Notes: generated by a model from the letters alone, not told the origin. Shown: positions 55,131-64,000, counted from the first letter of the stretch. The stretch is 64,000 bases of DNA from Bacteroides pyogenes (GCF_014196225.1 NZ_JACIDI010000008.1:87699-151698), one strand, 5' to 3'. Program-made: numbers and translations.

Positions 55131-58100
55131 TTATTTGTAAACCCCTATTTTTACAATATTCCCAAGTCTATCAAGTTTTATTGGAACACAGATATCTTTT
55201 ATCATTTCATTCGTCTCAGCTTTCTCCATCTTATTAAGGGCCGAGAACTCTTTTTTATCCACAATTACATTAGCAACATGGTGTTTTATAAAAAAACATT
55301 GATAACCAGTACAGCTAACCATCTTATAAATTCTATTCTTATTTATCGGAAAAGAGATTCTGGCATTTATTATATCTTCGGCTGTCGGAAGATAAACCAA
55401 GTCATTAGGTGACAACACAAAAATAGGAGCGTTTCCATTTTCATCTTCCGGTGCAGTAGATAATCCTTTTTTTTGACGGTCGATAGCAACGTTTAATGGA
55501 ATACTCGCATAGTTCCTCTTAAACATTACGGCATTTGTTTTTTTATCGCGCACTTCTTCCTCATATACTGCGAAAAACAAATTTGTACCCTTTGCTGCTT
55601 CTACATACTTAGACGCTTTATTACCCTGCTGTCCTATTGCAAATTTATCAGCTTTTTCATAAACACGAACTTTAACAATAGGCTGATGCTTTCTGCCACC
55701 ATTCAGTTGAACAATATTCTGGTTCATTTCCTCAATGCCATCCGGTGAGAAAGCTAAATCGGAATCACCGTTTTTCTGTTCCAAATGACGGAGCAGGATT
55801 TTCTGTATCCCTGTATCAGTAACACTCTCTATTTTCTTTCTATCGAAGCTTGAGTCTAAAGGTTTACGTGTTGCGAAGAATCTTTCTTTGGTATCTTTTG
55901 TAAAATAATACACCTCTATCTTAGATAGGTTAATATCACTCCAAACGTCTTTATGTTCTTCAAAATATGCCTTAACTTCCTTTGCATCAAAGTTTTGTTT
56001 AAGCAAAGATAGAAGCTTCTTTTTGAAGTCTTTTTGCACAATACAGTGAGGACTTTTAATAGCTTCATTCAAAGAAACTGTTTTTACTTTGCGCAGATTC
56101 ACCTCTCCAAACACAGTATCTTTATGCATTGGTTTTCGAATTGCCCAACTAGCCTTTTCCTGTTTAGCAATTATTTTCTTACCGGCTTCATAATGCACAT
56201 AATGATTGTTCGTTTTATTAATCACCCGCAAATTCTGCTTAAAACTAACAATTACATTATCCAATGCGGCATAAACATCTTGTGTTAGTGTGGACCATGG
56301 CTTTTTAAGTATCCATTTATAATTGCCGTTATCATCTGTCTTCACTTTATCACATAGCAATCTCTGCAAATCATAACGACTTATTTGAGCTTTTTTCCTT
56401 GCAGACTCATTGTTTAAATAGTTAACAATATTACGACCGGCGCATGCTATAACGATAGCGTCCATCGCATGATGGCGATGATCAATTCTTTTCTTGTTAA
56501 AACCTCTTTGATATTCAAACGGCACTACAGGAATTTCATGCCCTTGCATATTCTTCGCCGTAAATTCAGTGGTTTCAGTAATATTATTCAAGCGCTGAAA
56601 ACGAGGTAAAATAAGTTTGTTCCAAACATCATTTATGCCCCAATCTTTCTTCAATCGGTCTGTAACCCCTCCTGTACACACAATTAGGTTTTTTGATATG
56701 CTCTCCTGTTCATCCTGCTCACGAACGATGTTAGAGAGCAAAGACTTCACTACTTTACTGATATATCGGCTATCGTTCAATTGGCGCTCTATAAATTGCT
56801 CCGGTATTTCATCCATTAAAAGCTTCTTCATCTTTTGTTGGTTTGCTGAATAATAATCTTTCACAAAGGTTTCATATTCATCAACCGAAAATATATCGAC
56901 AATCTCTCCCAGTCCCAAATCGACTCTCCGCCCATGATGTTTTTTAATGAATTCATATCCGAGAAGATTTCCTTTTAACTTATTAACTTCAGCTTCACAT
57001 ATCACCTTATTATTAAAAGAGTCATCAAAATAGCGGGATTGAGGGATAATGTGTTCTATCTCATATGCAGGCGTGAAGAGCTTACCAAGCGGTATCATCT
57101 TTCCGGTATAAGGAGAGCGATATTTCTGCTCCAACCAAAGCTTGTAGCGCAATACCTCAGAAGTAGACGGACGCTTTCTTTGCTCTCGTTCATTAAACTT
57201 TTTCAATATTCCTGTTATCTCTTCCGGAATTTCCGATACGCTATTCAAAACACCATTTTCATAAATACGTAAAATATCTTGTTGACTCGCAGAGTAGGGA
57301 CGAACATTCTCTATCTCAAATTCCGGATTCAAAAACTCTGTCAACATGGCTTTTATCCGTAAATTGGTGTTCTCATTTTCAATCATGCGCGCAGTCATCT
57401 TTGCTCTTTTATCAGCAGGATTTTTCATCTCACGACCTAACTCTACATGGATTTCATCAATTCTGCCGACTTGTTTCCAGATATCGCGTACAACACGCAG
57501 CGTTTCGGTAATTACTTGTTCCACTATCGGATTCCGAAGAGAATGCTGCTTAAAGTTTTGTATATACCAATCCATCTCCTGCGGAGTTTTCCACTTCGTT
57601 ATATCTCCTGATTCGGAATGACGGTCATAAACGACATAACATGCCAACCAAACCGGCAAAGCACGGAAATCCCCAATGTCATGCAATCGGATAGCCTTTA
57701 AACGGACTCGTTCTCGAATACTGTCATCACACTCCCCTGTAATAATCTTCTCTATGCGCTCTCTTGTCTTGATGTCAATAGCTGCCTCACTCCAATATTT
57801 CCCCATGCGCATTAAGGGCAACAGTTTCTTAATCGCTTTAGCAGAATAAGAGCCATACTCTTTTTTAAATGGAGGAAACTTACTGAAAACGGTTACAAAA
57901 TCGTCATTAAAACGATATTTAGCAGCGAATGACTGTAAAGCTTTCACTATCTCGTATCTATCTTCAACTGAATATAAAATATGCCATAAAGCTTCTTCCT
58001 GCTCTCTGGTAAAAATATCCCCTCGAATATTTGCTTTCTCCAAATGGCTCAGAATTAACGCACGTGTCTCATTACAAGGGTATGATTTATCTTCCACATA

Positions 58101-59717
58101 GTTCCACCGATAGTTATCTCCCGATTTCTTTATTCCAAAAGCGGGATATTTTAAAAAATCTTTTTGACTTACACTTTTCTTATTATTAAGCCATTCAAAA
58201 AGAGATACATAATCAGCCTCACATGTTAGAAACTCATTCGTAACATCAACATCCGCTTCCAACTTAGACTTCAAAGCAGACCTTGCTGAAGATAAAGCCG
58301 ATTGGTCAGCATCAACATCAACCACACGTTCTTTTTGATATATCCGAATATTCGAAATAAAATGCCATAAACGAAACTCTTGAAACAACGGATGTGATTT
58401 GGCAATACACTTAACAGACGAATATTTCAACTCACCTGTTTCTTTATCTCTATACATATGTTTTTCATACGGACAATCAGCGATCAAAGACTTTTTGCTC
58501 TTGAGTGGACGCTGATAAAATAGTATGTCGTCCATAAACAAATAGATAAAATCTCGATCGGCACAAGCATTTCGATGAGCATCATTGTTCGGATATAATT
58601 CATTCAAGCAATCAAGGAACAAGTCTTTATCCCGCAACTCCGGATGAAACTCCACTTGCTTTTTCAATATTTGCTTAAGCTCTTCCTTATAATATTTACG
58701 CTCAATGGTACGCACCAGCTTTCCACGTATTTTTTGAGAAGGGTTTTGCAGAATAGCGTCATAAATATAAGCACCCACCGTTTTACCTGATGCGTCCAAA
58801 TCTTTTTGAGTCTTCATTTTAATAAGCTTCCATTCTGATTCCCACTCTGCATCTGACGGTATTTTAAATCGGCAGGAAAGTTCTCCCGACTCTTCATATT
58901 TATCACATCCGTCTTTATCAATATCTATGGTTACAATGATACTCTTTTCCTGTCCTACCCAGTTGGGTATTTCTTTTTTAAAGATTTTGCCTTTTATACC
59001 ATCCTCTAACTCTACAATCAAAACCTTTTGTCCTTTGTAGGTCTGATTCGTATCGACTATACTTTTAATCTTTTGTCGATCAAAGTATTGGCGGGTCTTT
59101 GCGGATTTCACAGACTCATCATCTTCTTCACCTCTCAATTGATAATATCCTCTCTTTTGGTTGAAATTCAAAAGAATCCAAGATAATTCTTCTTTAGAGA
59201 GTTTCTTTGTCAGCGCTTTTTTACGAAGATAATAAATGGTCCAATCGTAAGGTACTTTCTTATTGCAAGCAATTAATTCGGGCTGATATGTAGCAAAATC
59301 CTGCAACATTTCATCAAAGGAATCGTTAAAAATAAACTCAAAAGCCCCGTTTGAATCTTTTCGCCAAGCTATTTTAGGTTCTACATTCACCGGAAAATTT
59401 CCATGACTATCCAAATCTTGCACATAATGATCCGGCAGAAATCCTAATAAACTTAAAATCTTATGCAACCTTGCGCGGCGAAGTAAATGACGCTCCCGCA
59501 AATGGCGCACGCTACGAAATTCGGTCCGTTTTGCCGTTTGCGAAATAGAATTACCTTTATCAAAATCTCCCAATATGGCAGCATCCATTGGAATAATCCT
59601 GCTTCCAACGCATTCTATGTGTTTCAAACTTTCTTCATTTTGATTTTCATCAAAAGAGTTGACTACTGCCCAACCTATACTATTGGTGCCTAAATCAATT
59701 CCAAGTATCTTTTTCAT
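55131..59717 (-). CDS. cas9: Type II-C CRISPR effector nuclease Cas9 (large variant)
   Basis: A 1528-residue RNA-guided DNA nuclease. All catalytic parts are present: RuvC-I LGIDLGTNSIGW (D8), the arginine-rich bridge helix about 64-85 (FRSVRHLRERHLLRRARLHK), a long recognition lobe (about 90-740), RuvC-II DEIHVELGRE (E759), HNH with EIEHIIPQSRYFDDS (H889) and N912, and RuvC-III HHAMDAIVIA (H1083, D1086). The 430 residues after this carry the wedge and PAM-interacting domains. Most II-C Cas9s have 1000-1100 residues; the excess lies mainly in the recognition lobe. The ATG at 59717 lies about 18 bases after a TAACTTTG box. It heads cas9-cas1-cas2. Confidence 0.98.
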   Translation of the reverse strand: MKKILGIDLGTNSIGWAVVNSFDENQNEESLKHIECVGSRIIPMDAAILGDFDKGNSISQTAKRTEFRSVRHLRERHLLRRARLHKILSLLGFLPDHYVQDLDSHGNFPVNVEPKIAWRKDSNGAFEFIFNDSFDEMLQDFATYQPELIACNKKVPYDWTIYYLRKKALTKKLSKEELSWILLNFNQKRGYYQLRGEEDDESVKSAKTRQYFDRQKIKSIVDTNQTYKGQKVLIVELEDGIKGKIFKKEIPNWVGQEKSIIVTIDIDKDGCDKYEESGELSCRFKIPSDAEWESEWKLIKMKTQKDLDASGKTVGAYIYDAILQNPSQKIRGKLVRTIERKYYKEELKQILKKQVEFHPELRDKDLFLDCLNELYPNNDAHRNACADRDFIYLFMDDILFYQRPLKSKKSLIADCPYEKHMYRDKETGELKYSSVKCIAKSHPLFQEFRLWHFISNIRIYQKERVVDVDADQSALSSARSALKSKLEADVDVTNEFLTCEADYVSLFEWLNNKKSVSQKDFLKYPAFGIKKSGDNYRWNYVEDKSYPCNETRALILSHLEKANIRGDIFTREQEEALWHILYSVEDRYEIVKALQSFAAKYRFNDDFVTVFSKFPPFKKEYGSYSAKAIKKLLPLMRMGKYWSEAAIDIKTRERIEKIITGECDDSIRERVRLKAIRLHDIGDFRALPVWLACYVVYDRHSESGDITKWKTPQEMDWYIQNFKQHSLRNPIVEQVITETLRVVRDIWKQVGRIDEIHVELGREMKNPADKRAKMTARMIENENTNLRIKAMLTEFLNPEFEIENVRPYSASQQDILRIYENGVLNSVSEIPEEITGILKKFNEREQRKRPSTSEVLRYKLWLEQKYRSPYTGKMIPLGKLFTPAYEIEHIIPQSRYFDDSFNNKVICEAEVNKLKGNLLGYEFIKKHHGRRVDLGLGEIVDIFSVDEYETFVKDYYSANQQKMKKLLMDEIPEQFIERQLNDSRYISKVVKSLLSNIVREQDEQESISKNLIVCTGGVTDRLKKDWGINDVWNKLILPRFQRLNNITETTEFTAKNMQGHEIPVVPFEYQRGFNKKRIDHRHHAMDAIVIACAGRNIVNYLNNESARKKAQISRYDLQRLLCDKVKTDDNGNYKWILKKPWSTLTQDVYAALDNVIVSFKQNLRVINKTNNHYVHYEAGKKIIAKQEKASWAIRKPMHKDTVFGEVNLRKVKTVSLNEAIKSPHCIVQKDFKKKLLSLLKQNFDAKEVKAYFEEHKDVWSDINLSKIEVYYFTKDTKERFFATRKPLDSSFDRKKIESVTDTGIQKILLRHLEQKNGDSDLAFSPDGIEEMNQNIVQLNGGRKHQPIVKVRVYEKADKFAIGQQGNKASKYVEAAKGTNLFFAVYEEEVRDKKTNAVMFKRNYASIPLNVAIDRQKKGLSTAPEDENGNAPIFVLSPNDLVYLPTAEDIINARISFPINKNRIYKMVSCTGYQCFFIKHHVANVIVDKKEFSALNKMEKAETNEMIKDICVPIKLDRLGNIVKIGVYK

Positions 59718-59734
59718 AATATTATTCTTTTTTG

Positions 59735-59742
59735 CAAAGTTA
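59735..59742 (-). promoter_or_regulatory. -7 promoter box for cas9
   Basis: TAACTTTG on the minus strand, 17 bases before the cas9 ATG, implying a leader of about 10 bases. The identical octamer serves tracrRNA in the opposite direction 42 bases away. Confidence 0.7.
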
Positions 59743-59761
59743 TATTTTTTTATTAGAATTA

Positions 59762-59792
59762 TTGTTTTTGAATAAATATTTATTTAACTTTG
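59762..59792 (+). promoter_or_regulatory. Promoter of tracrRNA
   Basis: TTG (59762-59764) and TAACTTTG (59785-59792), 20 bases apart. The anti-repeat begins 5 bases after the box, as expected for a start of transcription there. Confidence 0.7.
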
Positions 59793-59796
59793 CAGC

Positions 59797-59872
59797 ACTA
59801 AATTGAAGTAAATCACAATAAGGATTATTCCGTTGTGAAAACATCCAGGACGGGGCAACTCGTCCTTTTTTA
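59797..59872 (+). ncRNA. tracrRNA
   Basis: The guide partner of crRNA for Cas9. The anti-repeat (59797-59817) is complementary to CRISPR repeat positions 3-24: 21 base pairs with one unpaired U in the crRNA strand. It is followed by a small nexus-like hairpin, AAGGATTATTCCG (about 59819-59831), a linker, and a terminator hairpin with AGGACG and CGTCCT arms (59847-59866) and a run of six Ts. The total is about 75 bases, compact for the class. It is transcribed away from cas9. Confidence 0.9.
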
Positions 59873-59948
59873 TTTAATTAAAATGAAACGGAAAGAGTAC
59901 AATCGAAATTTAAACAAGCTCTTCCTCTGCAAATAAAAGTTTTTTGAG

Positions 59949-59956
59949 TACTTTTG
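59949..59956 (+). promoter_or_regulatory. -7 promoter box for thyA
   Basis: TACTTTTG on the plus strand, 22 bases before the thyA ATG. Confidence 0.55.
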
Positions 59957-59978
59957 CATCATAGCATAACCACCGACA

Positions 59979-60773
59979 ATGAAACAATATTTAGACCTAC
60001 TTAACCGCGTATTAGCGGAGGGGACTCCCAAAAGTGACCGGACGGGAACCGGAACCATCAGCATCTTCGGCCATCAGATGCGATTTCATCTTGATGAAGG
60101 ATTCCCTTGTCTGACCACTAAAAAGCTTCACCTAAAATCGATTATCCACGAACTGCTTTGGTTTCTGAAAGGAGATACGAATGTGAAATATCTGCAGGAG
60201 CATGGCGTGCGTATATGGAATGAATGGGCGGACGAGAACGGAGAGCTCGGACATATTTACGGACATCAATGGCGTTCGTGGCCCGATTACGACAGAGGAG
60301 GAATCGACCAGATCAGTGAAGCGGTGGAAATGATCAAGCACACCCCCGACTCCCGGCGAATCATTGTCAGCGCATGGAATGTGGCAGATCTGAAGAATAT
60401 GAATCTTCCGCCGTGCCACGCTTTCTTCCAATTCTACGTTGCCGACGGAAAACTCAGTTTACAGCTCTACCAACGAAGCGCCGATATCTTTCTGGGTGTT
60501 CCTTTCAACATTGCTTCATACGCCTTGTTGCTGCAAATGATGGCTCAAGTGACCGGATTAAAAGCCGGCGATTTTATCCACACATTGGGAGACGCTCATA
60601 TATATCTGAATCACCTCGAACAGATTAAACTGCAACTGACGCGTACTCCGCGCCCGCTTCCGCAAATGAAGATCAATCCGGAGATAAAAAGCATCTTCGA
60701 CTTTACGTTTGAGGACTTTGAATTAACAAACTATGATCCGCATCCACACATCGCAGGAGCGGTATCGGTATAA
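59979..60773 (+). CDS. thyA: Thymidylate synthase
   Basis: Methylates dUMP to dTMP using 5,10-methylene-THF, releasing dihydrofolate. The 264-residue protein is full length. The catalytic Cys146 is in [14 protein letters not shown]; phosphate-binding arginines are in SDRTGTGT near residue 19 and [25 protein letters not shown] and [12 protein letters not shown] follow. The next gene, folA, recycles the dihydrofolate; the gap is 6 bases. The CRISPR locus ends about 100 bases upstream. Confidence 0.97.
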   Translation: MKQYLDLLNRVLAEGTPKSDRTGTGTISIFGHQMRFHLDEGFPCLTTKKLHLKSIIHELLWFLKGDTNVKYLQEHGVRIWNEWADENGELGHIYGHQWRSWPDYDRGGIDQISEAVEMIKHTPDSRRIIVSAWNVADLKNMNLPPCHAFFQFYVADGKLSLQLYQRSADIFLGVPFNIASYALLLQMMAQVTGLKAGDFIHTLGDAHIYLNHLEQIKLQLTRTPRPLPQMKINPEIKSIFDFTFEDFELTNYDPHPHIAGAVSV

Positions 60774-60779
60774 ACTGCC

Positions 60780-61274
60780 ATGAGTAAAATATCTATTATT
60801 GCCGCCGTAGACCGCCAAATGGCTATCGGATTCGAGAACAAGCTTCTCTTCTGGCTACCCAATGACTTGAAGCGTTTCAAGACGCTGACAACCGGACATA
60901 CCATCATCATGGGGAGAAAGACTTTTGAATCGCTTCCCAAAGGAGCGTTGCCGCATCGCAGGAACATTGTATTGTCTTCGAACGCCTCAAGCGTCTTTCC
61001 CGGAGCAGAAGTATTCCCGTCATTGGAGGCAGCATTGAAAGCTTGTGAGGAAGATGAGCACATCTACATCATCGGCGGCGCAAGCGTTTACCGGCAAGCG
61101 CTTCCTTATGCCGACCAACTTTGCCTGACGGAGATAGACAGCACCGCTCCGCTGGCCGACGCTTTCTTTCCGGAAGTGTCTCCGGCAGTCTGGCATGAAA
61201 AAAGCAGGGAAGTTCATCCGATAGACGAAAAACATCCTTGCTCTTATGCTTTCGTAGAGTATATAAGACGCTAA
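60780..61274 (+). CDS. folA: Dihydrofolate reductase
   Basis: Reduces dihydrofolate to THF with NADPH and is the target of trimethoprim. The 164-residue protein has the family motifs ISIIAAVDRQMAIGFENKLLFWLPNDLKRFK, HTIIMGRKTFESLP, and YIIGGASVYRQALPYAD. The substrate acid is the Asp in PNDLKRFK. It follows thyA by 6 bases and is co-transcribed with it, the standard thyA-folA pair. Confidence 0.96.
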   Translation: MSKISIIAAVDRQMAIGFENKLLFWLPNDLKRFKTLTTGHTIIMGRKTFESLPKGALPHRRNIVLSSNASSVFPGAEVFPSLEAALKACEEDEHIYIIGGASVYRQALPYADQLCLTEIDSTAPLADAFFPEVSPAVWHEKSREVHPIDEKHPCSYAFVEYIRR

Positions 61275-61301
61275 TCACAATAAGCCTGCAAACACATCCG
61301 G

Positions 61302-61781
61302 CTACTTTTCATCTTTCCTGTTTAGCAGAATCGGCATTTGCCGCTTAATAGCTTCATGAAAAGAGATAAGGGTTTCCGTACGCGCCAGACCGAGCGGCTG
61401 CAATTTATCATGGATCACACTCAACAGATGGTGGTTATTCCGGGCATAAATTTTGATAAACATATCGTATTTGCCGGTAGTGAAATGACATTCCACGACT
61501 TCCGGAATGGTTTGCAATGCTTTTGTCACCGAATCGAACGACTCGGGATCTTTCAGAAAAATGCCAATGTAAGCACAGGTTTCATACCCTATCTTCTCCG
61601 GATCGATGACATATTCCGATCCTTTCAATATACCCAAGTTCGTTAACTTTTGAATGCGCTGATGAATAGCCGCACCGGAAACATTACAAGCTCTGGCTAC
61701 CTCCAGAAAAGGAATTCTTGCATTATCTGCGATCAATCTCAGAATTTGCTCATCCAAATTATCCAATTGATGATATCCCAT
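61302..61781 (-). CDS. Lrp/AsnC family transcriptional regulator
   Basis: A 159-residue feast/famine regulator with an N-terminal helix-turn-helix (about 5-60; LDEQILRLIADNARIPFLEVARACNVSGAAIHQRIQKLTNLGILKGSEYVI) and a C-terminal amino-acid-binding RAM domain (CAYIGIFLKDPESFDSVTKAL, VVECHFTTGKYDMFIKIYARN). The effector amino acid is unknown. It is transcribed alone and convergent with folA. A minus-strand box, TAACTTTG at 61818-61825, lies 37 bases before the ATG. Confidence 0.94.
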   Translation of the reverse strand: MGYHQLDNLDEQILRLIADNARIPFLEVARACNVSGAAIHQRIQKLTNLGILKGSEYVIDPEKIGYETCAYIGIFLKDPESFDSVTKALQTIPEVVECHFTTGKYDMFIKIYARNNHHLLSVIHDKLQPLGLARTETLISFHEAIKRQMPILLNRKDEK

Positions 61782-61817
61782 TTAAATCAAACTGCTTTAA
61801 TCTATGAAAATTTCATG

Positions 61818-61825
61818 CAAAGTTA
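61818..61825 (-). promoter_or_regulatory. -7 promoter box for the Lrp-family regulator
   Basis: TAACTTTG on the minus strand, 37 bases before the start codon. Confidence 0.55.
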
Positions 61826-61898
61826 GCTATTTCCCGATAATAAATACTATAATCCATTACTTTTATTTACAAACGGAAGATAAGTCGGCAATAGTTTG

Positions 61899-61906
61899 TA
61901 CCTTTG
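61899..61906 (+). promoter_or_regulatory. -7 promoter box for the M64 peptidase gene
   Basis: TACCTTTG on the plus strand, 20 bases before the ATG at 61926. It overlaps an upstream in-frame TTG at 61896, which is thereby excluded. Confidence 0.6.
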
Positions 61907-61925
61907 CGAGAAATATAAATATACG

Positions 61926-63209
61926 ATGAATATGAAACACGGTATTCTTTTTTTTCTGTACTTATGGATAGCATTCGAAAGCCATGCTCAAGCGTTCGAC
62001 GATTATTTTCAAAACAAAACGTTACGGGTAGACTACCTTTTCACGGGTGATGTAAGCAAGCAAGCGGTTTACCTGGACGAGCTATCGCAACTCCCCGTAT
62101 GGGCAGGCCGCCGGCACAATCTGTCGGAGCTTCCTCTGGAAGGTAACGGTCAAATCATAGTCAGAGATTTAAGCAGCAAACAATGTATATACAAAACCTC
62201 CTTCTCCTCATTATATCAGGAGTGGTTGTCTACCGATGAGGCAAAAGAAACGGCCAGAGGTTTCGAGAACACATTTCTTCTCCCCTTCCCGAAAAAGGCG
62301 GTAGAAATAGAGGTCATCCTATATACTCCGCGCAAAACAGTCATGACCAGCCTGAAACATGTGGTGCGCCCCGACGACATCTTGATTCACGAACGTGGCA
62401 CATCCCACAACGCTCCACACCGTTATATCCTCAAAAACGGAGATGAAAAAGAATGTATCGATGTAGCGATTCTGGCAGAAGGATACACCGAAAAAGAAAT
62501 GGATATATTTTACCGGGACGCGGAACGCACTTACGAGAGTTTGTTTGAGCATGAACCTTTCCGTTCGTTGAAAAGTAAATTCAACATCGTAGCGGTGGCA
62601 AGTCCATCGGCAGACAGCGGCGTCAGCGTGCCCCGAGAGAAGCGATGGAAGCAAACGACCGTACATTCTCATTTCGACACATTTTATTCCGAACGTTACC
62701 TCACCACGAGCCGGGTGAAGGCAATACACAATGCCTTAGCCGGCGTCGCCTACGAACATATCATAATATTGGCAAATACCGAAGTATATGGCGGCGGAGG
62801 CATCTACAACGCCTATACGCTGACCGGCGCGCACCATCCCATGTTTAAGCCTGTGGTGGTACATGAATTCGGACATAGTTTCGGAGGGCTGGCCGACGAA
62901 TATTTTTATGAGAATGATGTAATGACAGATACTTACCCGCTCGATGTGGAACCCTGGGAACAGAACATTACCACCCGGATTGACTTTGCTTCGAAATGGG
63001 AGAACATGCTCACGCCTGCCACTCCCATCCCGACTCCAATCGCACAAAAGGAGAAATTTCCCGTAGGAGTTTATGAAGGAGGTGGTTATTCCGCCAAAGG
63101 CATATACCGGCCGGCATTCAATTGCCGCATGAGAACAAACGAATATCCTGCTTTCTGCCCGGTTTGCCAACGCGCTATCCGGCGTATGATTGAATTTTAT
63201 GTACCGTAA
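61926..63209 (+). CDS. Secreted M64 family (IgA peptidase-type) metallopeptidase
   Basis: A 427-residue zinc peptidase with a signal peptide (hydrophobic stretch about 6-18, ending SHAQ). The M64 zinc motif VVHEFGHSFGGLADEYFYE (HExxHxxGxxDE) lies near residue 310. It has an N-terminal beta domain (about 20-165, with YLFTGDVSKQAVYLDELS) like other Bacteroidetes M64 proteins, and the catalytic domain begins near IDVAILAEGYTEKEMDIFYRDAERTYESLF. Two Cys near the end (FNCRMR, FCPVCQ) may form disulfides. The family includes the Clostridium ramosum IgA protease, but most members have unknown substrates; do not infer IgA cleavage from sequence. Confidence 0.92.
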   Translation: MNMKHGILFFLYLWIAFESHAQAFDDYFQNKTLRVDYLFTGDVSKQAVYLDELSQLPVWAGRRHNLSELPLEGNGQIIVRDLSSKQCIYKTSFSSLYQEWLSTDEAKETARGFENTFLLPFPKKAVEIEVILYTPRKTVMTSLKHVVRPDDILIHERGTSHNAPHRYILKNGDEKECIDVAILAEGYTEKEMDIFYRDAERTYESLFEHEPFRSLKSKFNIVAVASPSADSGVSVPREKRWKQTTVHSHFDTFYSERYLTTSRVKAIHNALAGVAYEHIIILANTEVYGGGGIYNAYTLTGAHHPMFKPVVVHEFGHSFGGLADEYFYENDVMTDTYPLDVEPWEQNITTRIDFASKWENMLTPATPIPTPIAQKEKFPVGVYEGGGYSAKGIYRPAFNCRMRTNEYPAFCPVCQRAIRRMIEFYVP

Positions 63210-63314
63210 CGCCATCCCATCAGCCGACAATCCCCACCTGAGACACATACAATCATTCGATTTCAATCCAAACTCCTACGGGAGGCAGCATGAGGAATAC
63301 CTAAAACAAATACA

Positions 63315-63848
63315 ATGATCCGATTTCAACCCATACAGACATCAGATGTAGAATACTACCAGTTTATGGAGAAGCTACTCACAGAAGCATTTCCACCGGA
63401 AGAATACCGTCCGCTCGAAGATGTTCGCAAATATACCGACCAAGCAAATAACTTCTACAACAATATCATCCTGAGCGATGAGCAACCCATCGGATTTATC
63501 ACCTATTGGGCGTTTGAACGTTTTTTTTACATAGAACATCTCGCCATGAATCCTGCCCACCGCAACAAAGGTTATGGCAAACACGTTATCGAACAATTAT
63601 ACAAACAGTTGAATCTTCCTATCGTGCTGGAAGTGGAAAGGCCTACAGACGAAATATCCCAACGTCGCATTCACTTCTACGAACGGCATGGATTCTGCCT
63701 GTGGAAAAACAATTATAATCAGCCTCCCTATAAAAAAGGAGACCCGTATTTGCCCATGTATTTAATGGCCTATGGAAATCTGACAGGTGAAAATCATTTT
63801 GAAGAAGTTAAAGAGCAACTTTATACGGCTGTCTACAACGTCAGATAA
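63315..63848 (+). CDS. GNAT family N-acetyltransferase
   Basis: A 177-residue acetyl-CoA-dependent acyltransferase. The acetyl-CoA loop is in LAMNPAHRNKGYGKHVIEQLY (R/Q-x-x-G-x-G/A as RNKGYG) near residue 77, preceded by the strand FFYIEHLAM, and followed by RIHFYERHGFCLW, the C-terminal GNAT motif. The acceptor is unknown. It starts 105 bases after the M64 gene on the same strand, and no terminator is visible between them. Confidence 0.9.
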   Translation: MIRFQPIQTSDVEYYQFMEKLLTEAFPPEEYRPLEDVRKYTDQANNFYNNIILSDEQPIGFITYWAFERFFYIEHLAMNPAHRNKGYGKHVIEQLYKQLNLPIVLEVERPTDEISQRRIHFYERHGFCLWKNNYNQPPYKKGDPYLPMYLMAYGNLTGENHFEEVKEQLYTAVYNVR

Positions 63849-63872
63849 CGAATCATTTTCCGATATCCTCCC

Positions 63873-63905
63873 ATCAACTTGTAATAAAAATAAGTATTAA
63901 CTGAG
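63873..63905. repeat. 33-base dispersed repeat, second copy
   Basis: Matches 49967-49998/49 with a single base difference (TCAACTT, then C or G, then TAATAAAAATAAG onward). The 95 bases after it, up to the window edge, show no recognisable gene. Confidence 0.7.
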
Positions 63906-64000
63906 TAATAGTTCGTTAAAAATTCGCCAAGGCTAAGCGGCTCTGGCAGTAAATAAAATGAGTTCTTTGAAAAGTTTGTCAATAACTTGCGGGTCTGGGT

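Noticed and set aside
61896..61925. TTG start for the M64 peptidase
   Set aside because: It overlaps the promoter box and would bury the signal peptide behind ten charged residues.
63906..64000. Start of an insertion sequence or rRNA leader at the right edge
   Set aside because: Ninety-five bases show no inverted repeat, transposase start or rRNA sequence that I can identify.

Overview
The window is chromosomal DNA from a member of the Bacteroidales, almost certainly Bacteroides or a close relative. Evidence: dozens of promoters with the Bacteroides box TAnnTTTG (often with TTTG about 19 bases upstream), a SusC/SusD pair, DUF4270, DUF4623 and DUF4847 lipoproteins, and weak or absent Shine-Dalgarno sequences. 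Most of it is housekeeping and metabolic sequence. No insertion sequence, integrase or prophage is visible.

Layout. 1-6.4 kb: tRNA nucleotidyltransferase (cut by the left edge), a lipoprotein, cysK with a TPR protein, and an LtaS-type alkaline-phosphatase-fold transferase followed by a PAP2 phosphatase. 6.5-12.9 kb: a five-gene leucine operon (leuA, leuC, leuD, a second LeuA-like synthase, leuB) preceded by a promoter, an Ile/Leu-rich leader peptide and an attenuator-type terminator. 13-21.7 kb: a small polysaccharide-utilisation-type operon (SusC, SusD, DUF4623 lipoprotein, GHL10/DUF187 lipoprotein). 21.8-28.2 kb: TIGR02757 protein, an SDR oxidoreductase, a probable small RNA, a repeat-filled gap, panC-panD, a half-length glycogen-synthase-like protein and a DUF4270 lipoprotein. 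28.8-33.5 kb: a glycogen-type operon (debranching enzyme, GT-B glycosyltransferase, GH57-like protein lacking its catalytic residues). 33.6-48.1 kb: rhomboid protease, MarC, a Crp-type regulator, guaA, mscL, gapA, M3 peptidase, DUF4847, dCMP deaminase, S41 protease, formyl-THF cyclo-ligase, DUF721, recF, TPR protein, ribH. 48.1-52.6 kb: tRNA-Tyr, tRNA-Gly, a GH109-like oxidoreductase, a 1.6 kb gap of tandem repeats, and a cardiolipin-synthase-like protein. 52.6-59.9 kb: a complete type II-C CRISPR-Cas9 locus. 60-64 kb: thyA-folA, an Lrp regulator, an M64 peptidase, a GNAT acetyltransferase.

The CRISPR locus is the most informative part. The 15-repeat array (47-bp repeats, 29-30 bp spacers) reads on the plus strand. 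cas9-cas1-cas2 read on the minus strand towards it, and both run into one symmetric terminator. Each repeat contains a Bacteroides promoter box, TATCTTTG, immediately after the part that pairs with tracrRNA. The first, half-eroded repeat keeps only the promoter half. A short tracrRNA gene lies back to back with cas9 and has a matching promoter box. Cas9 is unusually long (1528 aa) for a II-C locus.

The other notable structure is a set of intergenic tandem repeats built on a 22-bp module (periods 22, about 44, 65 and 87 bp) in separate gaps. Two of these gaps share the same palindromic unit with TTTCCC and GGGAAAC ends. All calls come from reading the sequence; no database search was run.
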